8,029 nt of DNA, taken from the NCBI GenBank assembly GCA_937952095.1, contig CALFYG010000333.1:1-8029 (forward strand). Direction: 5' to 3'. Below are positions 1 through 5,705 of this stretch, piece after piece (the first letter of the stretch is position 1; every line of letters starts with the position of its first letter). The position numbers and the translations under genes are program-made. Under the pieces are notes generated by a model. It was given only the letters and a program-made list of their open reading frames with translations. It was not told where the DNA came from and ran no database searches. The stretch comes from an uncultured Micrococcales bacterium. GTDB lineage: Bacteria > Actinomycetota > Actinomycetes > S36-B12 > UBA10799.

Positions 1-4
1 TGAT

Positions 5-679
5 ATGGCGATCGCACTGGTTAGGCAGGCCACTAACAATCAGGGCTCCGGGACCTCGCTCGCGGTCACCATCACGGCTCCGACGAACGGAAATGCCCTC
101 GTCTGCATCACCGGTCAGAACAGCGATGCTGTCACCGGAATCTCCGGCGGCGGTGTCACCTGGGCGCTGCTGAAGAAGGCGAACTTCGGGTTCTACGCCT
201 GCGAGATCTGGTACGGCCTGAACGCCTCCTCGGGCGGCACGACCGTCACCATCACCTACGGTTCGTCCACGCGAGCCGGTGCTGTCGTGGCAGAGTTCTC
301 GGGCATCCTGACCTCCGGTGCCGCTGACGCCAGCGTCAATCAGGCCAGTGGGACGAGCACCACCCCATCTCCCGGTGCCGTGGACCCGGCCAGTGCTCCC
401 GCGCTGTATCTCGCCGGGTTCACCACGAACGGGACCTACTCCGGTGGCGCCGGCGGCGGGTTCACGGCGTTCACTGATCCGGGTCTCGGAGGCGGCGTGC
501 TGGCAATCCGCGGTGCCTACCTCATCGACAACTCAACGCATGGCTCCCAGACCGCCAGCGCCACGCTCTCCGCGTCCGTCGCATGGGAGTCGGCAGCCGG
601 TGTACTTCTCGGAACCAGTGGTGGGGGTGGTAGTTCAAAGAAGGATGCGATGGGCATGTCGGGGTTCTTCGGTATCTGA
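5..679 (+). CDS. Probable virion surface/fibre-like beta-sandwich protein (224 aa)
   Basis: The product is rich in Gly, Ser, Thr and Ala, with alternating short hydrophobic stretches typical of an all-beta fold. Examples are LAVTITAPTNGNALVCI at residues 19-35, GGVTWALL at 49-56, CEIWYGLN at 66-73 and TTVTITYGS at 79-87. A second half (residues 95-204) repeats the style with AEFSGI, ALYLAGFTT and SVAWESAAGVLLG. This layout is common in phage and metagenomic surface or fibre proteins, but I cannot name a family. The C terminus has a flexible Gly/Ser linker (204-211), then KKDAMGMSGFFGI, a small hydrophobic tail that could anchor it to another protein. No signal peptide is seen. The ATG at 5 has no visible ribosome site because the window begins there; a TGA at 1-3 may end the preceding gene. 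Its stop overlaps the next start by one base (TGATG), suggesting coupled translation. Function is inferred only from composition and context. Confidence 0.7.
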   Translation: MAIALVRQATNNQGSGTSLAVTITAPTNGNALVCITGQNSDAVTGISGGGVTWALLKKANFGFYACEIWYGLNASSGGTTVTITYGSSTRAGAVVAEFSGILTSGAADASVNQASGTSTTPSPGAVDPASAPALYLAGFTTNGTYSGGAGGGFTAFTDPGLGGGVLAIRGAYLIDNSTHGSQTASATLSASVAWESAAGVLLGTSGGGGSSKKDAMGMSGFFGI

Positions 680-1200
680 TGCCCAAGGGTACGGTCAAGG
701 TCCCCGGTATCTCGAACGCTGGAGCAGGGAAGCCGGGGTACTGCAAGCTCTGCGACCTGGAGGACGGCGGTATCCAGAACCAACTGGATGACCGCGTTCG
801 ACAGGGATGGACCCCGAAGCAGGTGGACATCTGGCTGCGCCGGCAGATCGAGGGGTTCCCCGGTATCGGTGAGGCCACGGTCTACAAGCACCGGAAGCAC
901 GTCGAACACCCGCAGGACAAGCTCGTCACCGCCGTCAAGCGCGCGGAGCAGCGAGCCGTCACGGTCCCCCCGAAGTCCAGCCCGGACGATTTCCTCAACG
1001 CCCTGGTGTCCATCGGGATGCAGAAGGCCGTGGAGAACCCCGAGGACGTGACCATCGACCATGCACTGCGTGCCGCCTCCATCCAGAAGCAGGCGAAGGC
1101 AGCGCCCAATGCAGGCATCAACGTGCTCATCGCGTTGATGACCAACAACTCGGCACCCGTCCTCGACGGGGAATACGTGGATGTCACGGAGGCATCGTGA
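679..1200 (+). CDS. Zinc-type helix-turn-helix protein, probable terminase small subunit (173 aa)
   Basis: Near the N terminus there is a Cys-x2-Cys pair (C22, C25 in GYCKLCDLEDG). About 45 residues of helix-turn-helix character follow (GGIQNQLDDRVRQGWTPKQV, then IGEATVYKHRKHVEHP), with a His-x2-His pair (H71, H74). The order CxxC, then a DNA-binding helical segment, then HxxxH/HxxH is a known arrangement in phage and bacterial HTH proteins that may bind one zinc. The C-terminal part (about 103-160) is helical and could mediate ring assembly. A DNA-binding protein of this size shortly upstream of the large terminase gene is most likely the small terminase subunit, which recognises the packaging site; a transcription regulator is the alternative. 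The ATG overlaps the upstream stop by one base and has no strong ribosome site, so translation is probably coupled. The stop overlaps the next start as GTGA. Confidence 0.75.
   Translation: MPKGTVKVPGISNAGAGKPGYCKLCDLEDGGIQNQLDDRVRQGWTPKQVDIWLRRQIEGFPGIGEATVYKHRKHVEHPQDKLVTAVKRAEQRAVTVPPKSSPDDFLNALVSIGMQKAVENPEDVTIDHALRAASIQKQAKAAPNAGINVLIALMTNNSAPVLDGEYVDVTEAS
1188..1192 (+). promoter_or_regulatory. Ribosome binding site for the gene starting at GTG 1197
   Basis: GGAGG lies four bases upstream of the GTG at 1197, inside the last codons of the helix-turn-helix gene. It supports GTG 1197 as a genuine start even though the reading frame later breaks. Confidence 0.6.
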
Positions 1201-1505
1201 ACACCGGACTCTTCATCCTGCGGCAGATCGACCCGCCGCAGCGGCTCGCAGAACAGCTTGACGTTCTCGGTCACCTGTACACGTTCGAGAACGGTACCCA
1301 GTGGGTGGACGATGACAAGCCTCGGGATGCCGCGCTGAACCAGTCCATCACGGGCTGGGGTGCTGCTGGTGGGTCGTGGGTCGAGGGCTGCACCAAGGCG
1401 TTGGCATCTTCGCGTGGGACGGGGATATCCCGGTCCAGGTCGCGGGTCCCTACAGCCGGCGTGACCGCGCCGAGCGTGCGCTGTCCGGTGCCAAGCCCAA
1501 GGTGA
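1197..1505 (+). CDS. Small hypothetical protein, N-terminal part of an apparently frame-shifted gene (102 codons as read)
   Basis: The start is well supported: GTG 1197 overlaps the previous stop by four bases (GTGA) and has GGAGG in front. Residues 1 to about 62 look like real protein (LFILRQIDPPQRLAEQLDVL, then GHLYTFENGTQWVDDD and ALNQSITGWGAAGGSWVEG). From about residue 65 the frame becomes a Ser/Arg/Pro/Thr-rich tail (SSRGTGISRSRSRVPTAGV) with codons such as AGG, ATA and ACA, typical of a wrong frame in GC-rich DNA. The -1 frame (entry 1376-1567) reads much better there. I therefore infer one original gene spanning 1197-1567, about 123 codons, with one base lost near 1385-1400, for example one G from a G run at 1385-1387. 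A genuine 102-residue product cannot be excluded, since its TGA overlaps an ATG (TGATG at 1503-1507). No family is recognised. Confidence 0.5.
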   Translation: MNTGLFILRQIDPPQRLAEQLDVLGHLYTFENGTQWVDDDKPRDAALNQSITGWGAAGGSWVEGCTKALASSRGTGISRSRSRVPTAGVTAPSVRCPVPSPR

Positions 1506-1567
1506 TGACGGAGTTCGACATCGAGGAGGAGGACAAGCCTCCGAAGAAGAAGCCCTTCGAGGCATGA
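1376..1567 (+). CDS. C-terminal part of the frame-shifted small gene, or an overlapping 63-codon gene
   Basis: This frame reads GLHQGVGIFAWDGDIPVQVA, then GPYSRRDRAERALSGAKPK, and ends with an acidic-then-basic tail (EFDIEEEDKPPKKKPFEA). It looks like genuine coding sequence and its TGA overlaps the next ATG in the usual ATGA manner. The only early start is GTG 1376, with a poor, crowded ribosome site (GGTGGG, two bases away), so an independent start is weak. The frame is closed upstream by TGA at 1313-1315. The simplest reading is that it continues the protein begun at 1197 after a -1 shift, joining around SWVEG to GLHQGVG. The source could be a sequencing or assembly error, a real mutation, or programmed frameshifting. 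No classical slippery heptamer is visible at the crossover. Function unknown. Confidence 0.5.
   Translation: MGRGLHQGVGIFAWDGDIPVQVAGPYSRRDRAERALSGAKPKVMTEFDIEEEDKPPKKKPFEA
1417..1436 (+). repeat. 20-base near-perfect inverted repeat
   Basis: The arms GGACGGGGAT and ATCCCGGTCC match in 9 of 10 pairs around a perfect GGGATATCCC core. As RNA it would form GGAC/GUCC and GGG/CCC stems, separated by one G-G mismatch, with an AUAU loop. It lies inside the small gene, 20-30 bases after the apparent frame change. Its role is unknown and it could be chance in GC-rich coding DNA. Confidence 0.4.
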
Positions 1568-1926
1568 CCCTCACCTACGCGGACTGTGACCCACTGGTCC
1601 ATCCGGACGAACTGCTGAAGATCGAGGAGGCGGTGCGCGCGGTCGTGCCGCTTCCCTCCGATACCCAGTTCACGGCCTACCGGGTCCCGCTCGAACCTCC
1701 CGAGGCGCACCTGTTCGTGGCGACCCCTCATCCCGGTCAGCTCCAGCGTTCAGCCGGTGCCGTCCATGCCAACCAGGCTCGGCTCCTGATGGAGACCTGG
1801 GACGAATACGCGAAGGTCCGTGCGCATTACGTGGACCGACGCGAGGACAAGCTGCTGAAGGCGTTCATCCTGATGGCGAACCGTCACCACGATGAACTCC
1901 AACAGTTGCGGAACACCATCAACTAG
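1564..1926 (+). CDS. Hypothetical helical protein (120 aa)
   Basis: I do not recognise the family. The N-terminal part is mixed (MTLTYADCDPLVHPDELLKI, VPLPSDTQFTAYRVPL), while residues about 58-118 are strongly helical and charged (WDEYAKVRAHYVDRREDKLL, then KAFILMANRHHDELQQLRNT), with no membrane segment or signal peptide. The ATG overlaps the preceding TGA by four bases (ATGA) and has only a weak GAGG too close to it, so translational coupling is likely. The TAG at 1924-1926 overlaps the ribosome site of the next gene. Its place in the run between the probable small terminase and the large terminase suggests a head-assembly or packaging accessory, but this is context only. Confidence 0.7.
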   Translation: MTLTYADCDPLVHPDELLKIEEAVRAVVPLPSDTQFTAYRVPLEPPEAHLFVATPHPGQLQRSAGAVHANQARLLMETWDEYAKVRAHYVDRREDKLLKAFILMANRHHDELQQLRNTIN

Positions 1927-1929
1927 GAG
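1925..1929 (+). promoter_or_regulatory. Strong ribosome binding site for the 46-aa gene
   Basis: AGGAG lies six bases upstream of ATG 1936 and overlaps the stop codon of the preceding gene. It is among the best ribosome sites in the window and is the main support for the short gene that follows. Confidence 0.65.
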
Positions 1930-1935
1930 TCAGGT

Positions 1936-2076
1936 ATGCCGTCCAAGAGCAAGAAGAAGAAGCCCGTCATCGGTTCGCCGCAGCCCGCCCCCGAGGCCGC
2001 AGGGTCGTATTCGCGTCATCTCCGAAAGAAGGCCCCCAAGACCCGCAAGGTTGCTGGTGGCTCCTACATGCAGTAG
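1936..2076 (+). CDS. Small Lys/Arg-rich protein (46 aa)
   Basis: This short gene reads ATG to TAG over 47 codons. It begins MPSKSKKKKPVIGSPQPAPE and continues to SYSRHLRKKAPKTRKVAGGS, ending YMQ. About a quarter of residues are Lys or Arg and there is almost no acidic charge, so it should be a disordered, very basic peptide able to bind DNA, RNA or an acidic protein partner. Support comes from the AGGAG site at ideal distance, the fit between the flanking genes (nine bases after one stop, seven bases before the next apparent start) and G/C third positions. No family is recognised. It might assist packaging or condense DNA in the head, but that is a guess from charge and position. Confidence 0.65.
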   Translation: MPSKSKKKKPVIGSPQPAPEAAGSYSRHLRKKAPKTRKVAGGSYMQ

Positions 2077-2081
2077 GTGAG
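2075..2081 (+). promoter_or_regulatory. Ribosome binding site pointing to an ATA start at 2084
   Basis: AGGTGAG matches the downstream half of the ideal AGGAGGTGA sequence and ends two bases before ATA 2084. No ATG, GTG or TTG lies in the right frame near it. It overlaps the stop of the 46-aa gene. Confidence 0.45.
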
Positions 2082-2083
2082 AG

Positions 2084-2299
2084 ATAGCACGGATCGGCGC
2101 GTTCAGCGGCCCCAGTGAGGAGTACGGCGTACCCCTCAGTTTCGTGCATCCACCTGACAACGACTTCACCAAGGCGAAGTGGTCGAAGGAACTCCTTGAC
2201 CCGAAGCTGAAGCTGACCGACGAAGAGCGACGGAAACTCCAGGAGGAGATCGACCAGATCCTCGCGCTGGAGAAGCTAACGGAAACAGTCATCCTTTGA
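2084..2299 (+). CDS. Small acidic helical protein with an apparent ATA start (71 aa)
   Basis: The frame from 2081 to the TGA at 2297-2299 has no ATG and gives a convincing protein. Read from ATA 2084 it begins (M)ARIGAFSGPSEEYGVPLSF, runs through VHPPDNDFTKAKWSKELLD and ends with a charged amphipathic helix, LTDEERRKLQEEIDQILALE, which may form a coiled coil. Codon third positions and composition resemble the neighbours. The ribosome site AGGTGAG stands just before ATA. The first standard start is GTG 2144, which would leave 51 residues, remove the well-formed ARIGAFSGPSEEYG segment, and has no clear ribosome site. The stop overlaps the terminase start (TTGA). Either ATA is used as a rare start, or an ATG was changed by mutation or sequencing error. 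Function unknown; its position suggests a packaging accessory. Confidence 0.6.
   Translation: MARIGAFSGPSEEYGVPLSFVHPPDNDFTKAKWSKELLDPKLKLTDEERRKLQEEIDQILALEKLTETVIL
2116..2138 (+). repeat. 23-base imperfect palindrome (dyad symmetry)
   Basis: TGAGGAGTACG and CGTACCCCTCA face each other around a single central G, with 10 of 11 pairs matching (one A opposite C). As RNA it could form a ten-pair stem with one mismatch and a GGC loop. It begins 32 bases after the ATA start, inside that gene, and about 160 bases before the large terminase. A protein-binding site, a packaging signal, an mRNA hairpin that assists initiation, or chance are all possible. Confidence 0.5.
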
Positions 2300-3801
2300 A
2301 GGCTCCGACCAAGAAGGTCGCGGACTACCTCCAGCGTGGACGCGATATCGCGGTGTTCGCGGAACTGCTGGGCATCCGGTTCAATCCGGGCCAGGTCCGC
2401 TGGCTGAAGTACGCGGCAGCGACGAACAACGGATGGGAATGGATCTGGAAGCAGACCATCCACGTCGCGGCGAACCAGATCGGCAAGACCCTGTGCGTGG
2501 CGGTCCTCATCCTCTGGGCCTGCATGTACAAGATCGGTGTGCCGACCGATGACATGCAGGCATGGTTCACCCGACCGTACCTGTGGTTCCATCTCGCGCC
2601 GACCCAGCAGCAGGCATACCACGCGCTGAGTGATTGCCGGAAGCTCATCAGAGGTTCCCACGAGGCGCAGGGCGACCGGTGCATGTTGGTACTGGCGACC
2701 AACGACCTCGTGAAGGAAACGAAGGTCGCCACGTACTACGACGGTCTGGAGTTCTGGAACGGGGCCATCTGCCAGTTCCGGACCACCGATGACAAGGCCA
2801 GCGCGCTCCAGGGCTACCGCGCATCCGGCATCAGCGTGGACGAGGCCGCGTTCGAGGACCACCTGAAGATCGTGGTGATGGAGACGCTGATGATGCGTCT
2901 CATCTCGACCGGTGGACCGCTCCACATGGTCTCCACGCCGAACGGCATGAACGACTACTTCGACTTCGTGGAGGAGGTCAGGAAGCACGGCGAGCAGCCC
3001 GAGGACAAGGTGTGGGTGGACACCGAGGGCAGGAGCGCCGTCTGCTGGTCGGTCATCACCGACAACGTGGGCTTCGGTATCTCGCAGCAGCAGGTTGACC
3101 ACATGGAGGCCAACCTGGACCCCGCCACCAAGGAACAGCAGCTCCGTGGCGCGTTCCTCGAACCGGCAGAGGCGTTCTTCGTCCCCGGTGACAAGATCCT
3201 CGCCGCGTTCCGCAGGGGCATCCCCGAGGAGCAGCAGCCGAGGGCCGGCAGAAAGTACGCCGCTTTCTGGGATGTGTCGGTCGCCTCCGATCCGACCGTG
3301 GCGATGGTCATCGACATCACCGACCAGGTGTGGTTCGGCGTCTACTTCCGGCACTACCCCCGACCGATGGGCATCACGCAGCTCCTCAACGAGATGACGA
3401 TGCTCCACGTCCATTACAACAGCGCCGAGGACCCGAAGCGATTGCTTCCCCGGTCCCGCTGTGTCACCGGCTACGACGCGACCTCGATGGGCGGCGTGAT
3501 GTTCAAGCAGATGCTCCGCAGCATCACCCCCTCCCGACCGGTGAACTTCGGTGGTCCGTCCGAGAAGCTGAAGATGCTGACCGCCGCACGAGCGGTGCTG
3601 ACCAAGGGCGACCTGATCCTTCCTGATGCGTGGACCCGTCTGCGCCAGGAGGTTCTGTCCTATCGACTGAAGGACGACAAGCTGCGACAGGACTGCGTGA
3701 TGGCGCTGACCGGTGTCGTGAATGTCGCTAACTCCGGGATGAGCATCGGCGCTGCGCGACCGATGAACGTCTCGGCACGTATCACCCAGACCAGGCGGTG
3801 A
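2296..3801 (+). CDS. terL: Terminase large subunit (501 aa)
   Basis: This is the packaging motor: an ATPase that pumps DNA through the portal into the prohead and a nuclease that cuts the concatemer. The N-terminal ATPase domain shows a Walker A variant, AANQIGKT at 58-65 (K64, T65). It also has Walker B GISVDEAAF with D182 and the catalytic E183, and a coupling motif MVSTPNG at 211-217. The C-terminal RNase H-like nuclease domain shows the expected acidic residues: D326 in FWDVS, D394 in GYDATSMGG and D466 in RQDCVMAL. The length is normal for the family and nothing is missing. The chosen start is TTG 2296, overlapping the upstream stop by four bases; the ribosome site is weak (GGA), so coupling is likely, and the next in-frame start is GTG about 20 codons later. 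The portal follows directly, the classical order. The family assignment is confident; the exact phage type is not determined. Confidence 0.95.
   Translation: MKAPTKKVADYLQRGRDIAVFAELLGIRFNPGQVRWLKYAAATNNGWEWIWKQTIHVAANQIGKTLCVAVLILWACMYKIGVPTDDMQAWFTRPYLWFHLAPTQQQAYHALSDCRKLIRGSHEAQGDRCMLVLATNDLVKETKVATYYDGLEFWNGAICQFRTTDDKASALQGYRASGISVDEAAFEDHLKIVVMETLMMRLISTGGPLHMVSTPNGMNDYFDFVEEVRKHGEQPEDKVWVDTEGRSAVCWSVITDNVGFGISQQQVDHMEANLDPATKEQQLRGAFLEPAEAFFVPGDKILAAFRRGIPEEQQPRAGRKYAAFWDVSVASDPTVAMVIDITDQVWFGVYFRHYPRPMGITQLLNEMTMLHVHYNSAEDPKRLLPRSRCVTGYDATSMGGVMFKQMLRSITPSRPVNFGGPSEKLKMLTAARAVLTKGDLILPDAWTRLRQEVLSYRLKDDKLRQDCVMALTGVVNVANSGMSIGAARPMNVSARITQTRR
3793..3798 (+). promoter_or_regulatory. 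Ribosome binding site deciding the portal start
   Basis: AGGCGG, followed by TGA (one mismatch to AGGAGGTGA), lies five bases before ATG 3804. The alternative GTG 3798 overlaps this site, so ATG 3804 is the better start. Confidence 0.55.
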
Positions 3802-3803
3802 AC

Positions 3804-5702
3804 ATGGCCTCAACCGAATACGCCGCCGAGGAGAACGAGCTGGACCTTCTGGAGGTCGAGCACGAGGCCAAGGAGCGATACGACGCCCAGTCGCCGTACC
3901 AGTCGGTCCTCTCGGCCCAGTATCGGATCTTCCACCACTACTTCAACCCGCCCCAGTACAACTGGGGTTCGGGCGACCAGTGGCCCGCGGACCGCGACCA
4001 GCGTCCCGACAAGATCCATGTCACCTACAACGTCATCCGCCCGTTCCTCACGGTCGGTGCCCGCCTTGAAGCCATCCTGCCGCGCGTCACCATCCCGACG
4101 ACCACGATGCCGATGGAGGAGCGCCGGCGTGCCGAGGCAGCCGAGATGCTGCTGGCGACGTGGCTGGACCTCTCCGGGTGGGACACCTGGATGTTCGACC
4201 ATTCCCTGTCGAAGGCCATCTACGGCAAGGGCGTGCTGAAGCCGTTCTGGAACGACCGTGAGAAGCGCGGCGATGTCTACGTCATCGAGAGCCCGTGGAA
4301 CCTGCGCATCGGGTACGGTGCCTCGGACTTCCACACGATGGACTGGGCGATCTACGAGTACGCCCTGTCGGTCCGCGAGGTCAAGCGCCGCTGGCCGCAC
4401 CTGCACATCGACCATGACGCCGACCGTGTGCCGCCCATCCATGTCAGCCGCTACACGTCCTCGGAGGACGTGCTTCAGCAGCGCAGGGCCAACGAGGTCG
4501 TCCCCTACCGCGAGCCGTCCGAGTACGAGAAGCGTCATGCGCGCGTCTGGGACTACTGGTGGCGCGAGGGGGATGATGTCTGGAACGCCATCCTGGTCGA
4601 GGGATGCGTGGCCGAGGGACCCATCCGGCACCGGGAGATGCTGGACATCCCGTACATCGTCACCGAGCATGACCACGAGCCGGGGAGCCCGGAGGGTGTG
4701 TCGGGGGCCATCGACCTCATCGACCTCCAGATCGAGCTGAACCGTTCGCTGTCCCACATGTTCCAGTACGTGGCGGACAACGTGGACCCGGCATGGTTCC
4801 TCACCGGTCCCGACGCTGGCGCGCTGGTGGACGGCATCATCCCGAAGGCCGGTCAGGTCGTGTCGGCTGGTGAGTCGGACATCCGCGAGATCCCCAAGGG
4901 CCAGAGCACCGTGCCCTTCACGGAGATCTACCGCACCATCTATGACGCCCTTCATCGTGTCTCCGGTGTCCCCGAGATCGCACTGGGCGGACTCGCCGGC
5001 AGCGACATCTCCGGTCGCGCCACCGCCGTGCAGATCCAGTCGCACCTGAACCGCATGGACCCGCGACGGAACCGCATGTACAACAGCCTGAAGCGGCTGA
5101 TGCGGTTCTGGGTCTACATGGCCGAGAAGAAGAACCCGAAGATGCCGGTCGGGGACAAGAAGGTCCCGCTGGCCGACATGCTGGGTGGCTTCCGCAACTT
5201 CAAGATCATCGCCCCGGAGATCACCCCGCGTGATGCCCAGGAGGCCGTGACCACCGAGATCAACAAGGTCAACGGTCGCCTCACGTCCCTGCGCACCGCG
5301 ATGGACACCATCGGCATCGAGAACCCCGAGAGCGAACTGGACCTCATCCGCGAGGAGGGCATGGATGCCCAGCTCAACCCCGAGCGGGCACAGGCGTTCG
5401 CGGCCCTGTCCATCCAGCTCCAGCAGCTCCAGATGAACGCCGCCCAGATGCAGCAGCAGCTACAGGCGATGGCCCCTCCGGGTGGCGCTCCGCAGAGCGA
5501 CCCGAACGCCGCAGCGGCAGCCTCGCAGGCCCAGATGCAGCAGCAGCAGTACGCCGCCCAGCCCACGGGGTTCGAGGACCAGAACCAGCCCATGACGCAG
5601 GAGGGGTCACCGCCTCCGGGGAACGGGCAGGGTCCCACGACCAGCACGCTCATCAGGGGCGGTCAAGCCCTGAACCAGATCGCCTTCACGAGCGGAGGGT
5701 AA
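3804..5702 (+). CDS. Portal (head-tail connector) protein (632 aa)
   Basis: Twelve copies of a portal protein form the ring at one head vertex through which DNA is packed and released and to which the tail attaches. The sequence fits this: an acidic N terminus; a long mixed domain (for example AEMLLATWLDLSGWDTWMF and SPWNLRIGYGASDFHTMDW); the segment LHRVSGVPEIALGGLAGSDI followed by SGRATAVQIQSHLNRMDPRR and a long helix NRMYNSLKRLMRFWVYMAEK, like the crown/stem helices of portals. The last 110 residues or so are Gln/Ala/Pro-rich (LQQLQMNAAQMQQQLQAMA) and probably partly coiled coil, partly disordered. It directly follows the large terminase, the standard order. At over 600 residues it is on the long side, as in podovirus-like portals, but I cannot assign a subtype. 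GTG 3798 (GTGA overlap with terL) is an alternative start giving 634 residues; the ribosome site favours ATG 3804. Confidence 0.88.
   Translation: MASTEYAAEENELDLLEVEHEAKERYDAQSPYQSVLSAQYRIFHHYFNPPQYNWGSGDQWPADRDQRPDKIHVTYNVIRPFLTVGARLEAILPRVTIPTTTMPMEERRRAEAAEMLLATWLDLSGWDTWMFDHSLSKAIYGKGVLKPFWNDREKRGDVYVIESPWNLRIGYGASDFHTMDWAIYEYALSVREVKRRWPHLHIDHDADRVPPIHVSRYTSSEDVLQQRRANEVVPYREPSEYEKRHARVWDYWWREGDDVWNAILVEGCVAEGPIRHREMLDIPYIVTEHDHEPGSPEGVSGAIDLIDLQIELNRSLSHMFQYVADNVDPAWFLTGPDAGALVDGIIPKAGQVVSAGESDIREIPKGQSTVPFTEIYRTIYDALHRVSGVPEIALGGLAGSDISGRATAVQIQSHLNRMDPRRNRMYNSLKRLMRFWVYMAEKKNPKMPVGDKKVPLADMLGGFRNFKIIAPEITPRDAQEAVTTEINKVNGRLTSLRTAMDTIGIENPESELDLIREEGMDAQLNPERAQAFAALSIQLQQLQMNAAQMQQQLQAMAPPGGAPQSDPNAAAAASQAQMQQQQYAAQPTGFEDQNQPMTQEGSPPPGNGQGPTTSTLIRGGQALNQIAFTSGG
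5442..5460 (+). repeat. 19-base direct repeat, copy 1, in the portal Gln-rich tail
   Basis: GCCCAGATGCAGCAGCAGC occurs here and again at 5529-5547, exactly 87 bases (29 codons) apart and in the same frame, encoding AQMQQQ twice. It is probably a small internal duplication or convergent low-complexity Gln coding. Confidence 0.5.
5529..5547 (+). repeat. 19-base direct repeat, copy 2, in the portal Gln-rich tail
   Basis: Exact second copy of the unit at 5442-5460, again encoding AQMQQQ and here extended by one more CAG codon. Confidence 0.5.
5694..5699 (+). promoter_or_regulatory. Strong ribosome binding site for the long peptidase-bearing gene
   Basis: GGAGGG lies six bases before ATG 5706, overlapping the last codons of the portal gene. 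The spacing is ideal and fixes the start of the gene that runs off the window end. Confidence 0.65.
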
Positions 5703-5705
5703 TCG

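Noticed and set aside
1371..1400. A programmed -1 frameshift site
   Set aside because: I examined the in-frame codon pairs around the crossover (GGG TCG, TGG GTC, GAG GGC, ACC AAG, TTG GCA). None allows the tRNAs to re-pair one base back, so a classical slippery heptamer is absent.
2077..2118. GTG 2077 as start of a gene right after the 46-aa gene
   Set aside because: That frame stops after 13 codons at TGA 2116 and shows no protein-like character; the ATA frame beside it is far better.
1930..3813. A 627-codon open frame on the - strand opposite the large terminase
   Set aside because: It lies antisense to a gene with complete terminase motifs. Its product is His/Asp/Leu/Val/Arg-rich without recognisable motifs, as expected from the reverse of GC-rich codons.
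3810..5045. A 411-codon open frame on the - strand opposite the portal
   Set aside because: Same shadow effect; the portal frame on the + strand is well supported and the reverse frame shows no motif.
5426..5550. CAG-rich stretch as a microsatellite or CRISPR-like repeat
   Set aside because: The copies are in frame, only two, unevenly flanked and encode a Gln-rich portal tail, so they are coding low complexity.
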